From a bacterium (lineage in GTDB: Bacteria; Patescibacteria; Gracilibacteria; 1-14-2-50-48-13), in contig JAUIFW010000059.1 in assembly GCA_030430105.1 (NCBI GenBank), positions 1 through 6,132 of the forward strand: a stretch of DNA of 6,132 nt, read 5' to 3'. The position numbers and the translations under genes are program-made. Shown here one piece after another: positions 1 to 5,130 of the stretch (position 1 is the first letter of the stretch; every line of letters begins with the position of its first letter). Under the pieces are notes generated by a model, which saw only the letters and a list, made by a program, of their open reading frames with translations, was not told the DNA's origin and ran no database searches.

Positions 1-1
1 G

Positions 2-931
2 TTCGTATCCACTGTTGTGGCACCAAAATATTCCACACTTCCTGATATAGAGCAGGAACTTCCTAGAAGTCATTTGAGTTTTTGGCTTGGACATCGGTGG
101 GTGGAAGAGCAGCCTTATATAGCCTATGAGAATCTTGCCTCACAATTGAAATCTGTGGGGACAGATCATGTATATGTCCATGTGGGCCCTCTAGAGGGAG
201 ATGGTACCTTGCCTCCAGAGAGGTATGCGTATGCAAAGGACTTTGTGGAAGCGATGGATGCGCTGCACCCGGAAATGCTTGTCTATGCATGGATTGGGCA
301 GGTGCGTGATATATGGGGAGGTCCTATGCGACTTCATAGTCAGACGAGAGATGCTATAGCGGATTCCTCAGAGGCTCTATTGGCACTTGGTTTTGATGGA
401 ATCCATGTGAATGTAGAACCTATTCCTACAGGTGATGAGCAAGTATTGGCCTTGCTCCGTTTGCTTCGTGTTGTGGTGGACAGGGAGGGAGCATTGCTTT
501 CTATTGCTGCGGATGATGTGGAACCACTTCCTGCTACGGCAGCTCTTTTGGAGAGTTGTTGCCGGGAAGTCTCTCTTTGGACGATTGAATACTTTAAGGA
601 GGTTCTCGCACTTGTCGATGATATTGCGATCATGACCTATGACTCTACATTGAAGGAAAGCTACTTGTATGCGTGGTATGTAAGCATGGTTATGGAGCGG
701 GTTGCCTCTGTGGCTTATGGAAAGAGCATAGCAGTGGGGATTCCCACATATGAACAAGGGAGAAATTTTGATCCAACGGCTGAGAACCTATATAGTGGGC
801 TTACTGGTTATTTGCAGGCCTCTGATCAGGCTCGATCTATGGTAGGGCTTGCAATATACTCACTCTGGGAAATGGATGAGGAGGAGTGGGAATTACTCTA
901 TAGTACATGGTCATATGACACAGAAGGATAA
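2..931 (+). CDS. GH18-like TIM-barrel glycoside hydrolase (5' partial)
   Basis: The frame is open from the left edge, so the gene probably starts outside the window. The GTG at 17 is the only visible start codon and has no ribosome binding site; residues are counted from it. The protein reads as a (beta/alpha)8 barrel: beta-1 near SFWLGHRW (21-28), beta-2 HVYVHVGP (51-58), beta-3 MLVYAWIG (87-94), beta-4 GFDGIHVNVEP (125-135), beta-5 LLSIAAD (160-166), beta-6 DIAIMTYDS (202-210), beta-7 AVGIPTYEQ (239-247) and beta-8 GLAIYSLW (277-284). MTYD, GIPTY and the final Trp are GH18 marks, closest in feel to spore-cortex-lytic YaaH/SleL-type GH18 proteins. The acid/base Glu is E134, but the usual D-x-x-D-x-D-x-E is D127-x-x-H130-x-N132-x-E134. 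If active, it would cleave N-acetylhexosamine-containing glycan; it could also be a lectin-like relic. A signal or anchor segment may lie upstream. Its last 17 bases overlap the next gene. Family assignment is fairly sure; activity is inference. Confidence 0.72.
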   Translation, partial: FVSTVVAPKYSTLPDIEQELPRSHLSFWLGHRWVEEQPYIAYENLASQLKSVGTDHVYVHVGPLEGDGTLPPERYAYAKDFVEAMDALHPEMLVYAWIGQVRDIWGGPMRLHSQTRDAIADSSEALLALGFDGIHVNVEPIPTGDEQVLALLRLLRVVVDREGALLSIAADDVEPLPATAALLESCCREVSLWTIEYFKEVLALVDDIAIMTYDSTLKESYLYAWYVSMVMERVASVAYGKSIAVGIPTYEQGRNFDPTAENLYSGLTGYLQASDQARSMVGLAIYSLWEMDEEEWELLYSTWSYDTEG

Positions 932-2426
932 AGGGAAGGGAAAGAAAAAGGCTACATCTTCAAAAGTGAAGGCCCCGCTTGCTGGAACTACTACTAGGCA
1001 GCGAGTTGTGCAGATTGTATTGGGGCTAGCTCTTGGTCTCGTTGCGGTCTTGCTAGGTGTACTTCTTGCGCAGCGGATTTTCGCTGTGGAACCTTTGAAG
1101 GACTTTCGTGCGGAGGGACTGGAGCTTGTAGTACGTATGGATGTGAACGAATACTCACTGCAGCAAATGGATGCATTGCGGGCTATGGAGCCGCAGTTGC
1201 AGATAGAGGCTACACAACTATTTGGTACGGAGGATGTGACAGAGCTGTTTGAGATCCTTGCTTCTTCTGTTTCTAGAATTACATTTCTTCAATATCGAGA
1301 TGCTGGGTTCTTTCTTGTGGAGCCTCGTTCAGCGGAGGACATGGAGGTAATTCGCCCGCTTTTAGGTGCAGTCTATCCAACCCTGCTGGAAGATTCGTAT
1401 CTTGTCGTAGGGATTGATTCACAGGAGATGCTCTCGATGTATCAGGGAGATGGCTCTGGACTTCTTGGTAGTCTTCATATGAGAGCCTGGGATGCAGGAA
1501 GCTTGCTGACCTTTGAATCACTATCTTCTGATCCATGGCTTCGAGCTCTTGATGTGGTAGATGGAGAGGGAGGGTTTCGTCCTGTACTTTTGCAGACCTT
1601 TGCAGGTGCTGTGGATATGCTGAGTGGGTCACTTTATGTGACAGAGGATGGGTATTTTGCTCGTGGACTTTGGGCATATCCGAAGAGCACGGTTGCTCTT
1701 TCCGGACATATGATCGACACCACCCTCATGCAAAAGCTTCCGGCTCAGCCTGAGATAGCTGCAGCGCTGGCTATGGATGAGCGCACGGTTGCTTCGTACT
1801 TGCAGATGCTGTCTGATGTGGTGTCTGATCAAGGACGAGTGTTTGTACGACAGATTTTTGATCGAGTGCTACGAGAGTATTTCCTTGTACATTCTTTGGA
1901 GCAATGGCTCGGAAGCTTGGGATCTCTTGATGTGGGAATCGCTTTTCTCGAAGGAGACCCATATTTTGTAAGCAAGGGGCTTGCTAATGAAAAACTCTTT
2001 GATCAATTTGTAACGGGGACATTATTCCGAACGGGTATGCAGCAGACTGAGGTGCTTTTGCCAGATCGTACCAAGGGTGCGATGATTTCCTTGAACAAGG
2101 ATCACGTATCCGTTGCCGATAGGTCGGGTTCAGGCACCCTCATGAAGGAAGTGCGTGTAGGCGAAGAACCACTTTTTTATGCTATAGAAGAGGAAGATAT
2201 CTTGCAGGTAATGCCATCGATGGATGGTGAGGTAGATTTGGAGTTTGATACAGCACGTTGGTCTACGTATTTCACGTCTTCGTATCATGGTCTTTTACGC
2301 TTTATGGTCGAAGGCTACATGGTATCTGCTGGGTACCGAGGTTTCGAGGATCACCTACAGTGGGAGGTGCTTATAACCCCAACTCCTGATGACACACAGG
2401 AAACCACCGATAGATCTGAGGGATGA
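915..2426 (+). CDS. Single-pass membrane protein with large extracytoplasmic domain, possibly DUF3352-like
   Basis: This encodes 503 residues from the ATG at 915. The frame is open further upstream (ATG at 849 and 876), but only the 915 start places a short basic tail directly before the membrane helix and gives a typical 17-base coupling overlap with the preceding gene. Residues 1-30 are cytoplasmic and lysine-rich (KDKGKGKKK near the start). Residues 31-53 are a clear hydrophobic helix (VVQIVLGLALGLVAVLLG), giving an N-in, C-out topology. Residues 60-503 form a mixed alpha/beta outer domain with no cysteines and no catalytic motif that I recognise. The alternation of beta segments (for example 131-135, 162-168, 239-243) with LP-containing helices (around 271-300) is reminiscent of DUF3352 proteins, but this is a weak resemblance. 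The C-terminus is a short acidic, threonine-rich tail. It sits between a glycoside-hydrolase-like protein and a DUF4012 protein, so an envelope role is likely. The stop is TGA followed at once by in-frame TAG. No Shine-Dalgarno lies within 20 bases of the start. Confidence 0.85.
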   Translation: MTQKDKGKGKKKATSSKVKAPLAGTTTRQRVVQIVLGLALGLVAVLLGVLLAQRIFAVEPLKDFRAEGLELVVRMDVNEYSLQQMDALRAMEPQLQIEATQLFGTEDVTELFEILASSVSRITFLQYRDAGFFLVEPRSAEDMEVIRPLLGAVYPTLLEDSYLVVGIDSQEMLSMYQGDGSGLLGSLHMRAWDAGSLLTFESLSSDPWLRALDVVDGEGGFRPVLLQTFAGAVDMLSGSLYVTEDGYFARGLWAYPKSTVALSGHMIDTTLMQKLPAQPEIAAALAMDERTVASYLQMLSDVVSDQGRVFVRQIFDRVLREYFLVHSLEQWLGSLGSLDVGIAFLEGDPYFVSKGLANEKLFDQFVTGTLFRTGMQQTEVLLPDRTKGAMISLNKDHVSVADRSGSGTLMKEVRVGEEPLFYAIEEEDILQVMPSMDGEVDLEFDTARWSTYFTSSYHGLLRFMVEGYMVSAGYRGFEDHLQWEVLITPTPDDTQETTDRSEG

Positions 2427-4518
2427 TAGAGAGGAGATAGGTACGCCTTCTCCTTCTCATGAGCCCGTATCAATGGACTCTAGACAAGAGACCTTGCTTC
2501 GTGTTGCTAGAAAAATTGTGTACCCTCTCTCTAGGCGATTTCCAAAATTCTCCAGGAAATCTGTGGGGGCTGGAACTAAGCATTTCTTTGTGTTTTTGCT
2601 TATTGGAGCGTTTTTAGTGGGGGTGGGATGGATCACGGTTATGGCCCAACGAGGTACTGAAGTGGTCGAGACCTTTTCTTCGCTCGGAACTACGATAGAG
2701 CGAGGTGTTACTGCCATACGTTCCAATGTTTTGCAGGGAAATACTTTGCAAGCCTCTGAAGAGCTTAGAAAGCTTCATAGTGAGATTGTGGATGCGAGGG
2801 AGCATTTACCGTCACGGTATTATTCTGCCTATGGAGATGGGACGCTACTTTCCAAACTCAGTACTTTATTTGAAGTAGAGGAACTGCTTTATGATGCAGG
2901 ATTGGTTGGGCTGGAACTTGTGGGAAGTGGCTTTCGCTTTGTGGCAGATGTAAGCCAGCTTTCGCCTGAGGAGCTTTCAGAGCGCTACACATCTTTGACC
3001 TCCTTTCTTTCATTTCATATAGCAAGGGTAGAAAAAGAAGTAGTGCCAAGGGTTCAGGAGGCAGATCGTCTTCTTCAAAAACTTGCTATTGATGAGCTCC
3101 CAGAGGAGCTGCGAGAGAAAGTGCGAAGTTTGGCTACGTTGGTAGGAGGTCTTTCTGAGGGGGGGGCGTTGCTTGTGAAGCATGCTCCAGTCTTTTTAAG
3201 CCTTCTTGGAGACCAGTATCCAAAGAACTATGCAGTGTTGTTTCAAAATAGTAACGAGGTGCGGCCAACGGGAGGTTTTGTAGGATCCGTACTGTATATC
3301 AAGCTCAATGATGGATGGTTTGAGCGTTTTGAGATGGAGGATATTTATCTAAAGGATAATCAGGTGGCTGAGCGGCTTCCTGCTCCGCAGGGTCTTGCTC
3401 GGATTACGCCGTACTTTGGGATGAGAGATAGTAACTATTGGCCAGATTTTCCCACCTCTGCGCGTCAATTCATGTGGTTTTATGAGCGAGAGGGGTATGG
3501 GACCTTGGATGGTGTCTTTGCACTTACGGATGAGAGCTTAGTTCGCCTTTTGGAGCCTATTGATGGGCTGGAGCTGGCGGGACAGCGCTTGGCTCCCTTT
3601 TTGACACCTCTTTTGCTTTCTACTGTGGTAGAGAGCAAGGTGGATGGAAAGGAACCTAAGCAGATTCTCTTTGATCTCCTGCCTGAGGTGATCTTGAAGT
3701 CTGTACGTTCACTTTTGGATAATCCGCAGGATATGCTGGCATGGATTCGTAAGGAGCAGGAGGAAAAACGACTACTTGCGTATTCTAGACATGAGCGAGA
3801 GCAGCAGCTGTTTCAAGAGATAGGTGTGGATGGTGCATTTCCTCTTACGCAGGTGCGGGATGGCTATATGCATGACTTTTTGGAACTTGTGTATACGTCG
3901 TATTCTGCCAATAAGAGTGATTTCTTTATGAGTGAGCGGGTGTTTCATGAAACAGAAATTACGTCTTCCAATGAGGTGCTTGTGACATTGACGTTGTTAC
4001 GTACTCATCGCTACGACGCTGGGTGGGATGGATTTATTCGAGATATGGTACTTCAGGTGACTGGGGAGCCTGCTAGCGAGAAACTTATGGATATACTGGG
4101 CGCAGGAACAAACCGGCAGTACCTTCGAGTCTATGTGCCCAAAGGAGCGACTCTGCTTAGTTTGGAGCAGCGAGGTAGCTCTGGTACGTTTACAGATCTA
4201 GACCGTGTGGATATATCTCAGGACTTTGGACGATCTGTCTTTGGTTTGTATTCTGAAGTGCCTGCTGGAGAGGAGGAGAGGGTGGTGCTTACCTACCGTT
4301 TACCTCAGCCGCTATATGATGTGCGTGGAGTGGACGCGCAGATAGAAAAACAGCCTGGAGGAAGAAATCTCGTGATTACAAAAGAACTCATTGTAGATGA
4401 GGACAGGCGTATACAAGGGTTTGAGCGGGATGGAGACTTTTATAGTACTGGTGAACGTACCCTTAGTCATACGTTCCTACTTCAGGGAAGTCACCGAGCT
4501 ATCGTGGATATTGAGTAA
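2389..4518 (+). CDS. DUF4012 domain-containing membrane-anchored envelope protein
   Basis: This encodes 709 residues, starting at an ATG 38 bases inside the previous gene; a second in-frame ATG at 2473 would remove 28 residues. Residues 1-64 are a hydrophilic, basic cytoplasmic tail. Residues 65-85 (FFVFLLIGAFLVGVGW) form one membrane helix, and the rest lies outside the cell. Residues 90-275 are mainly helical and charged. The DUF4012 core begins around 280 with YAVLFQNSNEVRPTGGFVGS: the QN, E290, R292-P-T-G-G296 signature is diagnostic. It continues with DSNYWPDFP (347-355) and LDGVFALT (373-380). A beta-rich C-terminal part (about 515-709) includes NRQYLRVYVPKGA, also typical of the family. 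DUF4012 proteins have no established biochemical function, so none is assigned. They are long bitopic surface proteins, often encoded near glycan genes. Overlap with two upstream envelope genes supports co-expression. A run of eight G (3159-3166) lies before the core. The stop TAA directly touches the stop of the opposing gene. Confidence 0.93.
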   Translation: MTHRKPPIDLRDDREEIGTPSPSHEPVSMDSRQETLLRVARKIVYPLSRRFPKFSRKSVGAGTKHFFVFLLIGAFLVGVGWITVMAQRGTEVVETFSSLGTTIERGVTAIRSNVLQGNTLQASEELRKLHSEIVDAREHLPSRYYSAYGDGTLLSKLSTLFEVEELLYDAGLVGLELVGSGFRFVADVSQLSPEELSERYTSLTSFLSFHIARVEKEVVPRVQEADRLLQKLAIDELPEELREKVRSLATLVGGLSEGGALLVKHAPVFLSLLGDQYPKNYAVLFQNSNEVRPTGGFVGSVLYIKLNDGWFERFEMEDIYLKDNQVAERLPAPQGLARITPYFGMRDSNYWPDFPTSARQFMWFYEREGYGTLDGVFALTDESLVRLLEPIDGLELAGQRLAPFLTPLLLSTVVESKVDGKEPKQILFDLLPEVILKSVRSLLDNPQDMLAWIRKEQEEKRLLAYSRHEREQQLFQEIGVDGAFPLTQVRDGYMHDFLELVYTSYSANKSDFFMSERVFHETEITSSNEVLVTLTLLRTHRYDAGWDGFIRDMVLQVTGEPASEKLMDILGAGTNRQYLRVYVPKGATLLSLEQRGSSGTFTDLDRVDISQDFGRSVFGLYSEVPAGEEERVVLTYRLPQPLYDVRGVDAQIEKQPGGRNLVITKELIVDEDRRIQGFERDGDFYSTGERTLSHTFLLQGSHRAIVDIE
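3159..3166 (+). repeat. G8 homopolymer inside the DUF4012 gene
   Basis: Eight consecutive G span codons E257 to A260, before the DUF4012 core at about residue 280. Loss of one G would meet a TGA four codons after the tract (reading E-G-G-R-C-L-stop). Gain of one G would meet a TAG about 27 codons after it, before the conserved RPTGG motif is completed. Either change would remove the whole core domain. Confidence 0.9.
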
Positions 4519-4998
4519 TTACTCTATAGCGTCTGGGAATAGTCGCTTGTACATGGCTTTGAGTCTGTCGATGGCCATATGAGCAAGGTCGAGGAGCATG
4601 TTGGCAAACTCACGTTTCCGCTCTATGAGTCTTGCTAGATGGTTGGCGTTGGGTTTTTTTTGATTCTTGAGTGTGGATATTTCCGTGTCTAGCTCTTGCA
4701 TGATGGATCGAAGCTTTGGCCTCAGCTCTGATTTGAGCTCCTCTTCTGTTGTAGGAACCTTATGATGTTTTCTGTCATCCTGAGTGGTACTTCTTCCTTT
4801 GCCTTTTCCTTTAGTCCTTTGTATAGTCCCTCCTGTCTGCTTCTTGGCAGTTTCCATCGCTTTATGTTCTCCTTGTTCTACCGCTTTCTCGATTCTACCA
4901 GCAAGAGACTCCTGAAGCTTTTCTCCCTTGTTTGGAACTTGCTTCTCAGGAGCGCTAACTGAATGCTGGTCTAGGTTTGAGGGTAGTATCTCTGCCAT
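4519..4998 (-). CDS. Hypothetical charged protein with helical C-terminal half
   Basis: This encodes 159 residues of no family that I recognise, with no signal peptide, membrane segment or cysteine. Residues 1-90 look disordered and are rich in Lys, Glu, Gln and Thr, with a basic patch TKGKGKGR (62-69) and DDRKHHK (74-80). Residues 84-153 are strongly helix-forming with spaced Leu/Ile/Met (EEELKSELRPKLRSIMQEL, then LARLIERKREFANMLLDLAH and IDRLKAMYKRLF), consistent with a two-helix coiled coil broken at the KKPNANH turn (114-120). This suggests a soluble protein that self-associates or binds nucleic acid or a partner, which is inference only. It is the only minus-strand gene, lying tail to tail with the DUF4012 gene and head to head with prfA. 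The ATG at 4998 is supported by a good promoter 24 bases upstream. No Shine-Dalgarno is present. The clear helical periodicity and promoter argue for a real gene; no plus-strand frame here is better. Confidence 0.78.
   Translation of the reverse strand: MAEILPSNLDQHSVSAPEKQVPNKGEKLQESLAGRIEKAVEQGEHKAMETAKKQTGGTIQRTKGKGKGRSTTQDDRKHHKVPTTEEELKSELRPKLRSIMQELDTEISTLKNQKKPNANHLARLIERKREFANMLLDLAHMAIDRLKAMYKRLFPDAIE
4654..4661 (-). repeat. A8 homopolymer inside the hypothetical gene
   Basis: On the coding (minus) strand this is CAA-AAA-AAA-CCC, encoding Q113-K-K-P116. In frame it forms A-AAA-AAA, a slippery heptamer of the type at which ribosomes or RNA polymerase can slip. One base fewer leads to a TAG after eight codons, and one base more leads to a TGA after about 15 codons, so slippage would shorten the protein by roughly 30-40 residues and remove most of the last helices. 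Confidence 0.85.
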
Positions 4999-5021
4999 TT
5001 CTTACGGTAGTATATCTTATT

Positions 5022-5050
5022 ATTATACCACAAAAATCGCAATATTTCCA
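5022..5050 (-). promoter_or_regulatory. Sigma70-type promoter with extended -10 for the hypothetical gene
   Basis: Read on the minus strand, a perfect TATAAT (5027 down to 5022) is preceded by TGG, giving the extended -10 form TGnTATAAT. Exactly 17 bases upstream lies TGGAAA (5050 down to 5045), a 4 of 6 match to the -35 consensus. Transcription would start near 5015, leaving a leader of about 16 bases before the ATG at 4998, with no Shine-Dalgarno. The -35 element overlaps an inverted repeat. Confidence 0.7.
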
Positions 5051-5056
5051 TATTGC
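5039..5056. repeat. Perfect 7-bp inverted repeat, possible operator
   Basis: GCAATAT (5039-5045) and ATATTGC (5050-5056) are exact reverse complements separated by TTCC. The 18-bp element covers the -35 hexamer of the minus-strand promoter and lies about 75 bases before prfA. It has no adjoining T-run that would make it a terminator, so a protein-binding operator is the likelier reading. No regulator gene is visible in the window. Confidence 0.55.
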
Positions 5057-5077
5057 CACTCTTAGTATACCTGCTCG

Positions 5078-5119
5078 TTGACATATCTCAAGGGGTCGGG
5101 TAGGTTTCTCCCGTATTAT
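5078..5119 (+). promoter_or_regulatory. Candidate prfA promoter elements
   Basis: A perfect -35 consensus TTGACA lies at 5078-5083. At the ideal 17-base spacing the -10 would be TAGGTT (5101-5106), only a 3 of 6 match. A better -10, TATTAT (5114-5119, 5 of 6), is 30 bases from that -35 and lacks a -35 of its own; it would start transcripts within about 5 bases of the ATG at 5131, that is, nearly leaderless. A promoter is expected here because the neighbour is divergent, but which elements are used is unresolved. Confidence 0.4.
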
Positions 5120-5130
5120 AGATCCGATTC

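Noticed and set aside
377..757. Minus-strand open frame of 126 residues under the GH18-like gene
   Set aside because: It lies entirely antisense to a gene with clear barrel motifs, and its translation is Cys/His-rich with no family signature, as expected of a shadow frame.
849..914. Upstream ATGs at 849 and 876 as starts of the anchored protein
   Set aside because: They would add 13 or 22 residues translated out of the conserved 3' end of the GH18-like gene, and no Shine-Dalgarno favours them. The ATG at 915 gives a normal short coupling overlap.
4453..4476. Inverted repeat GAACGTA / TACGTTC with a 10-base loop at the end of the DUF4012 gene, considered as a terminator
   Set aside because: No T-run follows on either strand, the stem has only 7 pairs, and it lies inside conserved-length coding sequence; probably chance.
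4638..4661. T8 run on the plus strand considered as an intrinsic terminator for the three-gene operon
   Set aside because: The preceding bases (GGTTGGCGTTGGG) have no complementary partner nearby, so no stem forms. The run is explained by Lys-Lys codons of the opposing gene.
939..4815. Shared KGKGK-type patches in the anchored protein N-terminus and the minus-strand hypothetical protein
   Set aside because: Low-complexity basic stretches; surrounding residues and DNA do not align, so no common origin is supported.
4762..4962. Plus-strand 66-residue frame (Phe/Leu/Ser-rich) opposite the hypothetical gene
   Set aside because: It is the complement of Lys/Glu-rich codons, which gives Phe/Leu/Ser by default. 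The minus-strand gene has the better promoter and a sensible helical pattern.
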